A program made the position numbers and the translations under genes. A stretch of DNA of 64,000 nucleotides from Actinomadura rayongensis (GTDB taxonomy: Bacteria; Actinomycetota; Actinomycetes; Streptosporangiales; Streptosporangiaceae), in the NCBI RefSeq assembly GCF_009831215.1, contig NZ_WUTW01000007.1, forward strand, positions 1 to 64,000. The letters are read 5' to 3'. Under the pieces are notes generated by a model, which worked only from the letters and a program-made list of their open reading frames with translations, did no database searches and had not been told where the DNA came from. This document shows, piece by piece, positions 1-8,805 of this stretch (position 1 is the first letter of the stretch; every line of letters begins with the position of its first letter).

Positions 1-111
1 AGCAAGTACGACACCGGCACCAGCGAAGGCCACATCAAGGGCGTCAAGTACGAGGTCCTGAAGTGGGGCCACGGCCCCGGCAAGAAGGGCACCCCCAAGC
101 CCCTCGGATGA
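1..111 (+). CDS. C-terminal fragment of an unidentified protein
   Basis: An open frame runs from the first base of the window to a TGA at 109-111 and gives 36 residues ending in a Gly/Lys/Pro-rich tail (GHGPGKKGTPKPLG). The 5' end lies outside the window. It is followed within about 10 bases by a strong hairpin, as expected for a gene end. The family is not recognisable from this tail. Confidence 0.6.
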   Translation, partial: SKYDTGTSEGHIKGVKYEVLKWGHGPGKKGTPKPLG

Positions 112-121
112 CCCCCCACCC

Positions 122-172
122 CCCCAGCGCGGCCTCGGACGGCCCCACCCTCGCCGTCCGGGGTCGCTGGGG
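122..172 (+). terminator. Hairpin terminator after the truncated first gene
   Basis: Nested stems CCCCAGCG (122-129) with CGCTGGGG (165-172), and CGGACGG (136-142) with CCGTCCG (154-160), lie 10 bases after the stop. There is no U-tract, which is usual for actinomycete terminators. Confidence 0.6.
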
Positions 173-260
173 CTGCCCGGACGACCTAGCGATGAGTTTG
201 CACGTTCCGGACAGTCCACACCAAAGGTTAAGGATGCGATGTCTCGTCCGTCACAGTCGC

Positions 261-288
261 TTGACCTCAGCGAAGGCCGAGGTAGGAC
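261..288 (+). promoter_or_regulatory. Possible sigma-A-like promoter for the MFS gene
   Basis: TTGACC (261-266) and TAGGAC (283-288) are spaced by 16 bp. They lie about 200 bp before the MFS start inside the 380-bp gap 112-490. This is a pattern match only; the paired repeats at 352-409 lie downstream of it. Confidence 0.25.
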
Positions 289-351
289 GCTGGTGACGAC
301 GAACCGGGAGGCTCCCGGCCGGACGCGAACGAGACTGTCGGACCCACCCGG

Positions 352-409
352 AATACTGCAGACCAGCTCGAACGTTAAGAGGTCGCAAAGTGTCAGTCGC
401 TGCAGTATT
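352..409. promoter_or_regulatory. Inverted repeat, probable operator of the MFS gene
   Basis: AATACTGCAG (352-361) and CTGCAGTATT (400-409) are perfect 10-bp reverse complements separated by 38 bp. Each contains the palindromic core CTGCAG. They sit 80-140 bp upstream of the MFS start, in the least GC-rich part of the gap, where a TetR- or MarR-type regulator could bind. No regulator gene is adjacent inside the window. Confidence 0.4.
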
Positions 410-490
410 TTGCTGCGGTACTCCCGCGACCAGGTCCCTCGACCCTGCCCGCCCGCGCACCCGCGCGCGGCCCGACGATTGGAAAGTGTC

Positions 491-2062
491 TTGACCGCTC
501 CCGCGTCCCCCTCGGCGATGGACGGCCCACCCTCCGAGGCCGCCGGCGGCGGAGGACTCGATCGCGGCGTGCTCGCCGTGGCGATGGTGGTCGTCCTCGG
601 CGCGATCATGTCCATTCTCGACGTGACGGTCGTCAACGTCGCCCTCAAGCACCTCACCGAGGACCTCGACGCCTCGCTGGAGAAGATCCAGTGGGTCGCC
701 ACCGGGTACACGCTCGCGCTCGCGACCGTCATCCCGGTGACCGGCTGGGCGTCGGCCCGGTTCGGCACCAAGCGCCTCTACATGATCTCGATCGGCCTGT
801 TCGTGATCGGTTCGGCACTGGCGGGCCTGGCCTGGAACGCCGAGTCGCTGATCCTGTTCCGCGTCCTTCAGGGCCTCGGCGGCGGAATGATCATGCCGGC
901 GGGCATGACGATCCTGACGCAGGCGGCGGGTCCGAAGCGCGTCGGCCAGGTCATGAGCATCGTCGGCATCCCGATGCTGCTCGGCCCGATCCTCGGTCCG
1001 ATCCTCGGCGGCTGGCTCGTCGACGACGTGTCCTGGCGCTGGATCTTCTACATCAACGTGCCGATCGGCGCGGTGGCGCTCGTGCTGTCCGCGCGGATCC
1101 TCAAGCGCGACGAGGCCCAGCCCGCCGAGCGGCTGGACTTCCTCGGGCTGCTGCTGCTGTCCCCGGGCCTCGCGGCCCTGATCTACGGGCTGGCCACCGG
1201 CGCGGCCAAGAACGACTTCGGCCGCACGGACGTCCTGATCACCGCGATCGGCGGCGCCGTCCTGGTCGTCGCGTTCATCGCCCACGCGCTGCGGCCGAGC
1301 AACGAGAACCCGCTGATCGACCTGCGGCTGTTCCGCCGCCGCGCGGTCGCCTCGGCGTCCGGCACGCTCGTGCTGTTCGCGTGCTCGGTGTTCGGCGCGA
1401 TGCTGATCCTGCCGCTGTACTTCCAGCAGGTGCGCGGCGAGTCGGCGATGGCGTCCGGTCTGCTGCTGGCCCCGCAGGGCTTCGGCGCGATGGTGACGAT
1501 GCCGGCCGGCGGCAAGCTCACCGACCGGATCGGCGCGGGCAAGGTCGTCATCGTCGGCCTCGTGCTCAGCATCCTCGGCGCGGCGGGCTTCGCGCTCCAG
1601 ATCACCCCGGACGCGTCCTACTGGGGGATCGGCGGCGCGCTGTTCGTCATGGGCCTCGGCATGGGCATGACCATGATGCCGACGATGTCCGCGGCGATGC
1701 AGACGCTGTCGCACGCGGAGGTCCCGCGGGCGAGCACCGGCCTGAACATCCTGCAGCAGGTCGCCGCGTCCATCGGCACCGCGTTCATCGCGGTCGTGCT
1801 GACCAACCAGCTCAAGAACGAGGGCCTGGGCGGCGGCGGTGGCGGCGAGGGCGGCGGTCAGACCCTGCCGACCAACCTCCCGGCGGACGTCCTTCAGGGC
1901 ATCCTCCAGAAGATGTCCAACGCGTTCCAGCACACCTACTGGTGGTCGCTGGTGCTACTGGTCGTCGCGTTCGTCCCGGCGCTGCTCATGCCGCGCCACC
2001 GGGTGGACCCGTCGGAGTCCGACGCCGGCCCGGTCGAGAAGCAGCACGTGCCGATGCACTGA
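491..2062 (+). CDS. MFS drug exporter, DHA2 (EmrB/QacA) family
   Basis: This is a proton-coupled efflux transporter of the 14-helix DHA2 family, in the cytoplasmic membrane. The first helix ends in the family motif LDVTVVNVALKHL, followed by WVATGYTLALATVIPVTGW and the loop motif ASARFGTKRLY. Hydrophobic segments continue to the C-terminus. A glycine-rich loop (GLGGGGGGEGGG) lies between the last two helices. TTG at 491 is preferred because GGAAAG (481-486) lies 4 nt before it. ATG 518 is in frame but has no ribosome site. A longer frame from 239 lacks any transporter features. The substrate cannot be read from sequence. Confidence 0.88.
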   Translation: MTAPASPSAMDGPPSEAAGGGGLDRGVLAVAMVVVLGAIMSILDVTVVNVALKHLTEDLDASLEKIQWVATGYTLALATVIPVTGWASARFGTKRLYMISIGLFVIGSALAGLAWNAESLILFRVLQGLGGGMIMPAGMTILTQAAGPKRVGQVMSIVGIPMLLGPILGPILGGWLVDDVSWRWIFYINVPIGAVALVLSARILKRDEAQPAERLDFLGLLLLSPGLAALIYGLATGAAKNDFGRTDVLITAIGGAVLVVAFIAHALRPSNENPLIDLRLFRRRAVASASGTLVLFACSVFGAMLILPLYFQQVRGESAMASGLLLAPQGFGAMVTMPAGGKLTDRIGAGKVVIVGLVLSILGAAGFALQITPDASYWGIGGALFVMGLGMGMTMMPTMSAAMQTLSHAEVPRASTGLNILQQVAASIGTAFIAVVLTNQLKNEGLGGGGGGEGGGQTLPTNLPADVLQGILQKMSNAFQHTYWWSLVLLVVAFVPALLMPRHRVDPSESDAGPVEKQHVPMH

Positions 2063-2077
2063 CGGTTCGGGCTCGTC

Positions 2078-2120
2078 CGGACGCCCCGTCCCTGGGAACC
2101 TTCCAGGGGCGGGGCGTCCG
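2078..2120. terminator. Bidirectional terminator between convergent genes
   Basis: GGACGCCCCG (2079-2088) plus CCCTGG (2090-2095) pair with CCAGGG (2103-2108) plus CGGGGCGTCC (2110-2119). The loop is 7 nt with one internal mismatch. It lies between the stops of the MFS and ligase genes. Confidence 0.8.
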
Positions 2121-2125
2121 TCGTT

Positions 2126-3655
2126 TCAGGACGTCCGGTACTCGTCGCGGAGCAGCCGTTTGAGCAGCTTGCCGGTCGGGAGGCGCGGCAGTTCGGCGCG
2201 GAAGTCGACCGTGCGCGGGCACTTGTAGTGGGCGAGCCGGTCCCGGCAATGGGCGATCAGCTCGGCGGCCAACTCCGGTCCGGCGGCGGACGGGTCGGCG
2301 GGCTGGACGACGGCGTGCACGGCCTCCCCCATCTCGGCGTCCGGGATCCCGAACACGGCCGCGTCCGCGACCTTCGGGTGGACGACGAGGACGTTCTCCG
2401 CCTCCTGCGGGTACACGTTTACCCCACCGCTGATGATCGTGTGGGCGCGGCGGTCGGTGAGGTACACGAAGCCGTCCGCGTCCACGTGCCCGATGTCGCC
2501 GAGCGTGGTCCAGCCCCGGCCACAGGGGTCGCGCGCCGCCTCGGTCCCGGCCGGGTCGCCGTGGTAGGCGAACGCGGGGCCGTTGCCGAAGTAGAGCGTG
2601 CCGTCGGTACCGGGCGGGAGTTCGCGGCCGTCGTGGTCGCACACGTGGACCTCGCCGAGCAGCGGGCGTCCCACCGTGCCGGGGTGCGCGAGCCAGTCCT
2701 CGGGGCTCGCGTAGACGAAGCAGTTGCCTTCGGTACCGGCGTAGTACTCGTGCAGGATCGGCCCCCACCACTCCAGCATCCGCTGTTTGACCGGGACGGG
2801 GCACGGCGCGGCGGCGTGGATGGCGTACCGCAGCGTCGACATGTCGTAGCGGGCGCGGACGTCCTCGGGCAGCTTCAGCATCCGCACGAACATCGTCGGC
2901 ACCCACTGACTGTGCGTCACGCCGTACCGCTCGATCGCGGCGAGCGCGCCCTCGGGATCGAACTTCTCCTGAACGACGACCGTCGCACCGAACCGCTGGA
3001 ACGTCATGCTGTAGCGCAGCGGCGCGGCGTGGTAGAGCGGCGCGGGCGACAGGTAGACGGCGTCCTCGCCGGGCGGGAACAGCAGCGAGACGAGCTGCCA
3101 GAGCGGCCCCGGGGTCCCGAACGGGACCTCCGCCAGCGGCGGCTTCACGCCCTTGGGACGGCCCGTGGTGCCCGACGAGTACAGCATGTCCGCCCCCTCC
3201 AGCTCCCGGTCGAGCGGAAGCGGAGGATGGGCGGCCGTGCTCTCCTCGTAGGACGCGAACCCGGGCGCCGTGCCGTCGAGCATCAGCCGCAGCCGGACGC
3301 GCGGCGTCCGCTCGGCGGCGGGCGCCGCGACGTCGGCCAGCGCGGCGCTGGTGACGAAGGCCAACGCCCCGCAGTCGTCGATGATGTAGGCCGCCTCTTC
3401 GGCGCCGAGCCGCGTGCCGACGGCGGTGTAGTACAGGCCGGATCGTTGCGCCGCCCAGGTGACCGCGAGGAACAGCGGATGGTTCTCCAGCAGCAGCGCG
3501 ACGTGGTCGCCGGGGCGCAGGCCGGCGGCGTGGAACAGCCGCGCGAGCCGGTTGGACGCCTCGTCCAGTTCCCGGTAGGTCACGACCCGTCCCGAGCCCG
3601 CCATGACGACGGCGGGCCGGCCGGGCGTCCGCGCGGCGATCTGCCCCAGGTCCAT
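2126..3655 (-). CDS. AMP-binding acyl-CoA synthetase/ligase
   Basis: A 509-residue member of the ANL superfamily that activates a carboxylic acid as acyl-AMP and usually transfers it to CoA. Visible motifs are the P-loop-like SSGTTGRPKG, the YYAGTEG motif, LGDIGHVDADGFVYLTDR (ribose-binding Asp), and the C-terminal PTGKLLKR carrying the catalytic Lys. The length is normal for long- or medium-chain acyl-CoA ligases. The start is the ATG at 3655; an in-frame GTG lies three codons upstream. No clear ribosome site is seen. The gene is convergent with the MFS gene and has no pathway neighbours, so the substrate is unknown. Confidence 0.88.
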   Translation of the reverse strand: MDLGQIAARTPGRPAVVMAGSGRVVTYRELDEASNRLARLFHAAGLRPGDHVALLLENHPLFLAVTWAAQRSGLYYTAVGTRLGAEEAAYIIDDCGALAFVTSAALADVAAPAAERTPRVRLRLMLDGTAPGFASYEESTAAHPPLPLDRELEGADMLYSSGTTGRPKGVKPPLAEVPFGTPGPLWQLVSLLFPPGEDAVYLSPAPLYHAAPLRYSMTFQRFGATVVVQEKFDPEGALAAIERYGVTHSQWVPTMFVRMLKLPEDVRARYDMSTLRYAIHAAAPCPVPVKQRMLEWWGPILHEYYAGTEGNCFVYASPEDWLAHPGTVGRPLLGEVHVCDHDGRELPPGTDGTLYFGNGPAFAYHGDPAGTEAARDPCGRGWTTLGDIGHVDADGFVYLTDRRAHTIISGGVNVYPQEAENVLVVHPKVADAAVFGIPDAEMGEAVHAVVQPADPSAAGPELAAELIAHCRDRLAHYKCPRTVDFRAELPRLPTGKLLKRLLRDEYRTS

Positions 3656-3702
3656 GTCCGGCACGGTACCCGGGCCGGCCGCCGATTGGAACGGGGTTCG
3701 GT

Positions 3703-3945
3703 TCAGCCCGCCGATCCGACGAGCATGTGGTCGAAGTCCCCGTCCTTGGCGCCCCCGACGAAGGCCTCGACCTCCGCGCGCGTGTAGACGAGGAACGGGC
3801 CGTCGGGATAGCGCGAGTTGCGGACCGCGATGTCCCCGCCGGGGAGTTCGGCCAGCTCCACGCAGTTTCCCCCGGGATCGCTCCGCCGGCTCTTCTGCCA
3901 CACGAGGTCGGCCGGCCTGGCGGACGGCAGCTCCTGCCCCTTCAT
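3703..3945 (-). CDS. DUF397 domain protein
   Basis: An 80-residue protein with the DUF397 pattern (WQKSRRSDPGGNCVELA, then VRNSRYPDGPFLVYTRAEVEAFV). DUF397 proteins are actinomycete-specific and usually adjoin an XRE regulator and an RsbW-like ATPase. Here the ATPase is divergent at 4130 but no XRE gene is present. The start ATG 3945 has an AGGGGG ribosome site. The molecular function of the family is not settled; a role in a regulatory relay is inferred from neighbours. The gene stops 47 bp before the ligase start and could be co-transcribed with it. Confidence 0.85.
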   Translation of the reverse strand: MKGQELPSARPADLVWQKSRRSDPGGNCVELAELPGGDIAVRNSRYPDGPFLVYTRAEVEAFVGGAKDGDFDHMLVGSAG

Positions 3946-4023
3946 CGTGCCCCCTTCGGCGTTCCGGCTCCCGGCACCCGGGAGTCCGTGATCCCGCCCC
4001 CGCCCCACCAGGCATGGTACGAG

Positions 4024-4065
4024 ATGCACGTGCATTCGTTCATGCATACGGTCTTGCATATGCAC
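4024..4065. promoter_or_regulatory. Symmetric array of TGCA boxes, probable operator
   Basis: Between the divergent DUF397 and ATPase genes lie two perfect palindromes, ATGCACGTGCAT (4024-4035) and TGCATATGCA (4055-4064), with ATGCAT (4042-4047) between them. The five TGCA tetramers start at 4025, 4031, 4043, 4055 and 4061. The spacing is 6-12-12-6, symmetric about the central box. This suggests cooperative binding of a dimeric regulator controlling both directions. Confidence 0.55.
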
Positions 4066-4129
4066 GACTTGGGGAGCAAGATAGCGAACGCCCGCCCCCG
4101 CTCCACCCGTTCGCCTTGGGGTTCTGACA

Positions 4130-4720
4130 ATGATCGTTGACCAGGCACACGCCGTCGCCGTCCCCGCAGCCGACGGTCCGCGGCGGCGCCGGCATCCCGA
4201 CGCCGACTACTCCGCGCCCGCCGCGTCCCCCACCCCGGTCTCCTGGAGCGCGCCCGTTCCCGAGCCCGGCCTGCGCGGCTTCTGGCCCGCCCCGCACACC
4301 GGCACGCCCGAGACCGCCCGGCTCGTCCTCGCGGGCGAGGCCGAGGCGTCGCACGAGGCCCGTACGTTCACGTCCACGACTCTGGCCGCGTGGGGACTCG
4401 CCGCGGTCTCCGACGACGCCGTCACGGCCGTCTCCGAGCTGGTCACCAACGCGCTCCGGCACGGCCTGCGCGACCTCGCCCCGGGGGCCGGACGGCGGCT
4501 GCAGCTCGTCCTGCTGCGCCACCCGCGGCGGCTCGTCGCGGTCGTCACCGACCCCGGCTCCGGACGGCCCGAGCCCGTCCTGCCGGCCGAGGACGTCTTC
4601 GCCGAGAGCGGGCGCGGCCTGCTCGTCGTCGGCGCCGTCAGCTCCGCCTGGGGCTGGGCGCCGCTCGGCAGCGGCGGCAAGGCCGTCTGGGCCGCGTTCG
4701 ACCTGCCCGCCGCGTCCTGA
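4130..4720 (+). CDS. RsbW-like ATP-binding protein (HATPase_c, anti-sigma type)
   Basis: A 196-residue protein. After a Pro/Ala-rich N-terminus of about 60 residues it carries the GHKL ATPase fold: N-box SELVTNALRHG, G1-like VTDPGSGRP, and G2-like GRGLLVVGAVSSAWG. Such single-domain GHKL proteins are anti-sigma or switch kinases in actinomycetes. The catalytic N-box Glu and Asn are present. It is divergent from the DUF397 gene across a 184-bp regulatory gap and is followed by a strong terminator. The partner sigma factor or anti-anti-sigma factor is not in the window. Confidence 0.82.
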   Translation: MIVDQAHAVAVPAADGPRRRRHPDADYSAPAASPTPVSWSAPVPEPGLRGFWPAPHTGTPETARLVLAGEAEASHEARTFTSTTLAAWGLAAVSDDAVTAVSELVTNALRHGLRDLAPGAGRRLQLVLLRHPRRLVAVVTDPGSGRPEPVLPAEDVFAESGRGLLVVGAVSSAWGWAPLGSGGKAVWAAFDLPAAS

Positions 4721-4726
4721 CCCGTC

Positions 4727-4755
4727 CCGGCCGGTGCCCGCGCGGCACCGGCCGG
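4727..4755. terminator. Bidirectional terminator
   Basis: A perfect 12-bp stem (4727-4738 with 4744-4755) with a 5-nt loop lies 6 bases after the ATPase stop. It lies just before the stop of the convergent otsA gene. Confidence 0.8.
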
Positions 4756-4762
4756 TTACGCG

Positions 4763-6160
<1,398 letters not shown>

Positions 6161-6202
6161 CGACGACCCGCCTTTCCCAGGCACCCCTGGTGATCAATCC
6201 GT

Positions 6203-6220
6203 CCGGGACCGCGGTCCCGG
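6203..6220. promoter_or_regulatory. 18-bp perfect palindrome upstream of otsA
   Basis: CCGGGACCGCGGTCCCGG is perfectly self-complementary and lies 43 bp before the preferred otsA start. It could be an operator, or a leader hairpin in the otsA mRNA. Confidence 0.4.
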
Positions 6221-6839
6221 GACTCACTGGTCATTTTGCCCCTGCCGGACGACGGGCGAGGTCAGCCGGGGGTCGCGTGCATCGGTCCGCCGGGGCGCGG
6301 GGGTATTACCCGTCCGGAACGTTCCTATGCGGCGGACCGCGTCCCACTTTGCCCCGGTTGCCAATCGGCGGTTAGCGGTGGCCGAAATCCGTGACCTGCA
6401 TGGATGCTGTCCAAATGGCCGGAACCGCGGTGTGCTAGGGCGTCCGGGAGAGCGGTTGGAGCGTGCCACGGACGCCCTTCGCGGCACCGCGCGGCCCGCC
6501 GGGTTTCACGCGGGTTGTCACGGTCCGAGCGGACGGCCGGACGCGCGGTACGTGCGCGCTGACCAGGCTGTTCTGTGACGAGCACGACCGTAAATGCCCT
6601 AGAAACTGAACTTATCCGACAAAAGGTGACAGAAGTCACAAGAAGCGCCTGGCGTGCCGGCCCTTGCGGCGCGCCGGGCCGGGCGCCGTCGCGCCGGGTC
6701 TCCACTTCGGTCACAGACCGCCCGTCCGGGCCATCTCCGCTCCGGGGCCCGGCCTGTCGCTCCACCGTTTCGGACACCACTCGCCCGGGACGGCATTTCG
6801 GACAGCGAAGCGGGCGCACGGCGGCGGAGATCGACTTTC
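6221..6839. other. Long intergenic region without a supported gene
   Basis: About 620 bp between otsA and the small membrane-protein gene. A locally AT-rich patch at about 6585-6640 contains GTGAC-AGAA-GTCAC (6626-6639), a small inverted repeat. Open frames here have no ribosome site, family features or consistent codon bias. I see no RNA gene, but a leader or small RNA cannot be excluded by eye. Confidence 0.4.
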
Positions 6840-6864
6840 GGAACGTCCGCGTTCCTTGTAGCGT
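6840..6864 (+). promoter_or_regulatory. Possible ECF-sigma-type promoter
   Basis: GGAAC (6840-6844) resembles the -35 of ECF sigma factors, and GTAGCGT (6858-6864) lies at -10 distance. GGAACG-TCCG-CGTTCC (6840-6855) is also an inverted repeat. GTAGCGT recurs at 7650-7656, before the paralogous gene. Confidence 0.3.
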
Positions 6865-6931
6865 GCCGGAGGTTTCGTGAAACCCCTTCATGATCGACCG
6901 GCTCCCCGTACGGGTCAGGAGAGGACCGACG

Positions 6932-7159
6932 ATGGTCGTCGCGACCGCCCTCGCCGCGCTCACGCTGCTCTGCCTGGCCCTGGCGCGGGTCGGCCCCGTC
7001 CGCCGTACGCCGCCCCATCCGGAGTCGCTGACGGCCGTCCTCGGCCCCGGGGACGAGGAGTACCTCGCCTGGCTCGCCGCCGAGCACTGGCCCGACGACG
7101 AGTACCTCGACCTGGAGCGGTCCTGGCGCGCCTGCGACGGCGAGGACACGGCCGATTGA
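6932..7159 (+). CDS. Small membrane-anchored acidic protein (paralogue 1)
   Basis: A 75-residue protein of no recognised family. One N-terminal hydrophobic segment (VVATALAALTLLCLALARV) is followed by a basic stop-transfer stretch. An acidic tail then carries PGDEEYLAWLA and WPDDEYLD. The ATG at 6932 is chosen because AGGAGAGG lies 7 nt before it; ATG 6890 is further upstream without such a site. The tail is 26/33 identical to the protein at 7735-7983. The acidic domain probably faces the cytoplasm (inference) and looks like a protein-binding motif. The function is unknown. Confidence 0.75.
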   Translation: MVVATALAALTLLCLALARVGPVRRTPPHPESLTAVLGPGDEEYLAWLAAEHWPDDEYLDLERSWRACDGEDTAD

Positions 7160-7204
7160 CGCGTGCGGGGCGTAAAGCCGGACGCGCGCACTTTGTCGGA
7201 TTCC

Positions 7205-7238
7205 AAAGGTAAAGAATTACCCATGAACTTGCCTTTTT
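7205..7238 (+). terminator. Weak terminator-like hairpin
   Basis: AAAGGTAA (7205-7212) pairs with TTGCCTTT (7229-7236), allowing one G-U pair, and is followed by TT. It lies 45 bp after the first small gene and could also be a leader element of the DUF5999 gene. Confidence 0.35.
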
Positions 7239-7294
7239 CGGACACCCGGCCGCACGCTGATGGACGTCCCCATCCCGGGGACACGGAGGTCCTC

Positions 7295-7510
7295 ATGTCC
7301 GCTCGCTTCACCAAGCCGTGCACCCACCAGCCGCCGTGCCCGCCGGCCGACGGCCGCGACCGCGAGGCCGCGCGCGTCATCGCGACGCATCCCGAGCAGG
7401 GCTGGAGCCTGCTCTGCAACGGCATCGTCCTGTTCGAGGACACCGGCGAGCTGCTCCCCGACGGCCGGGCCGTGGCGCCGCACCGTCCCGCCGCCGCACC
7501 GCCGCGCTGA
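7295..7510 (+). CDS. DUF5999 family small protein
   Basis: A 71-residue protein with the strongly conserved actinomycete pattern CTHQPPCPPADGRDREAA, HPEQGWSLLCNG and LFEDTGELLPDG. Three cysteines are present (two in the N-terminal CxxxxxC region, one in LLCNG). The family is common in Streptomyces and relatives and has no established function. The ATG at 7295 follows GGAGG (7285-7289) by 5 nt. The gene lies between the two paralogous membrane-anchored proteins, which may indicate shared regulation rather than a complex. Confidence 0.85.
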   Translation: MSARFTKPCTHQPPCPPADGRDREAARVIATHPEQGWSLLCNGIVLFEDTGELLPDGRAVAPHRPAAAPPR

Positions 7511-7734
7511 CGCCCCGTCCCCGGCGGTCGTAGCGGGCGCTTCCCGTTCGTCTCCGCCGCCGGGCACATGTCCCAACTTCCGGGAAAGTCCGCGGAATCA
7601 GTCTCCCTCCCGTGCGGCATGTCGCGCTCCCATCCGATAGATCCGCCTAGTAGCGTTCAAGCGTTTTGCTCCTTACGCAAGGATCGCGTACGCAAGATCA
7701 CGCCCCGGATACGAACGCGGAAGGACGGCGCGGT

Positions 7735-7983
7735 GTGATCACGGCTCTCGTTCTCGCCTCACTCGCCGGCGCGCTCGCGCTCTGGCTGCCTCGCCTGCTG
7801 CGCACCGCGCCCGCACGAGAGGAACCGGGTGGCTATCCCGAATCCATGACCGCCGAGCTGGACCCCGGCGACGAGGAGTACCTCGCCTGGCTCGCCGACC
7901 AGCTCTGGCCCGACGACGAATATCTCGACGCCGAGCCCCGGCGCGAGAACGACGGGGAGGAGTCCGGCGGGATGTTCCGCTGA
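7735..7983 (+). CDS. Small membrane-anchored acidic protein (paralogue 2)
   Basis: An 82-residue protein with the same plan as the one at 6932-7159: an N-terminal hydrophobic helix (TALVLASLAGALALWL), a basic linker, then an acidic tail with PGDEEYLAWLA and WPDDEYLD. GTG 7735 is preferred because AAGGA (7721-7725) lies 9 nt upstream and this start aligns with the paralogue. A longer frame from 7666 lacks a site. Upstream, TACGCAAG is repeated near 7675-7700. No known family is recognised. The stop codon is inside the next terminator stem. Confidence 0.72.
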   Translation: MITALVLASLAGALALWLPRLLRTAPAREEPGGYPESMTAELDPGDEEYLAWLADQLWPDDEYLDAEPRRENDGEESGGMFR

Positions 7984-8000
7984 CGGGCCGTCCCGTCAGC
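7979..8000. terminator. Terminator hairpin containing both convergent stop codons
   Basis: GCTGACGGG (7979-7987) and CCCGTCAGC (7992-8000) form a 9-bp perfect stem with a 4-nt loop. The TGA of the plus-strand gene and the TGA of the minus-strand gene are in opposite arms. Confidence 0.7.
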
Positions 8001-8805
8001 GCGCGAGCGCGGGCGCGACCGCCCCGGCGAACGCGGGCAGGTACCCGTTCGCGTGGCCCTTGGCCGTCGGGTGGTAGGACGAGCCCAGCGGGACGGTCAC
8101 GCCGTTGAGCCAGCCCTGGCCCGAGCACAGCTCGTGCCCGGCGAACTCGTCGCGGACGTCGGAGAAGACGAACCCGGCGCGGCGCGCGGCGGCCCCGGCG
8201 ACCTGGTCCAGGGTGTCGGCCGCCGCGTTGAGGGCCGTCCGCTTGGCGTTGCCGATGCCGACGCAGCCGCTGACGATCGTGTACAGGTGCGGGTAGCCGA
8301 GCACGACGACCCGCGCGCCCGGCGACCGGCCGTGGATCGCGGCGAACAGGCCGTCCAGCCTGCCCGGCAGCGTCTCCTTGGCGAACGTCTGCGCTTTGGC
8401 GACGGCGTTCTGGCAGCTCGTCGTGGTCTGGAGCACGCACGTCTGCATGACGCCGGCGAATCCGGCGTCGTTGCCGCCGACGGTGATGCTCACCAGGTCG
8501 GTCTTCGCCGACAGGGAGCCGAGCTGGCCGCTCCTGATCGTCTCGCTCGTCGCGCCCGAGCAGGCCGCGAACGCGAACGACGAATGCGCGTGGGCCGCCG
8601 CCCAGCGCCGCGGGTAGGCGTTGGCGCTGCGCTGGCAGTCGCCGGACGCGGGGTCGTAGGAACCGGCCCCCGTCCCGGACGAGTACGAGTCGCCGAGCGC
8701 GACGTAGTCCGGCCCGGCCGCGCGGGCCTGGACCGGGACGGCGAGGGACGCGGCGAGGACCGCGGCGGTTCCGGCGGCGGCCTGGCAGAGGCGGGAACGG
8801 CGCAT
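7996..8805 (-). CDS. Secreted SGNH/GDSL-type esterase or lipase
   Basis: A 269-residue exported hydrolase. The signal peptide (basic MRRSR, hydrophobic core, cleavage probably after QARA) leads into YVALGDSYSSGTGAG (block I, nucleophile Ser). GGNDAGF (block III) and SSYHPTAKGH (block V, catalytic His) follow. Cysteines of the mature part are in the number and places seen in actinomycete extracellular lipases, so three disulfides are likely. The start ATG 8805 has GGAG 5 nt upstream. Family members cleave fatty-acid esters outside the cell. The exact substrate is unknown. Confidence 0.92.
   Translation of the reverse strand: MRRSRLCQAAAGTAAVLAASLAVPVQARAAGPDYVALGDSYSSGTGAGSYDPASGDCQRSANAYPRRWAAAHAHSSFAFAACSGATSETIRSGQLGSLSAKTDLVSITVGGNDAGFAGVMQTCVLQTTTSCQNAVAKAQTFAKETLPGRLDGLFAAIHGRSPGARVVVLGYPHLYTIVSGCVGIGNAKRTALNAAADTLDQVAGAAARRAGFVFSDVRDEFAGHELCSGQGWLNGVTVPLGSSYHPTAKGHANGYLPAFAGAVAPALAR

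Noticed and set aside
6575-6880. A plus-strand 101-codon ORF in the intergenic region
   Set aside because: No ribosome site, Arg/Pro-rich shadow-like composition, and overlap with a possible promoter at its end.
6325-7620. A minus-strand frame of 431 codons across the otsA/DUF5999 gap
   Set aside because: It runs antisense to the small genes, which have good ribosome sites and family matches, and shows no protein features.
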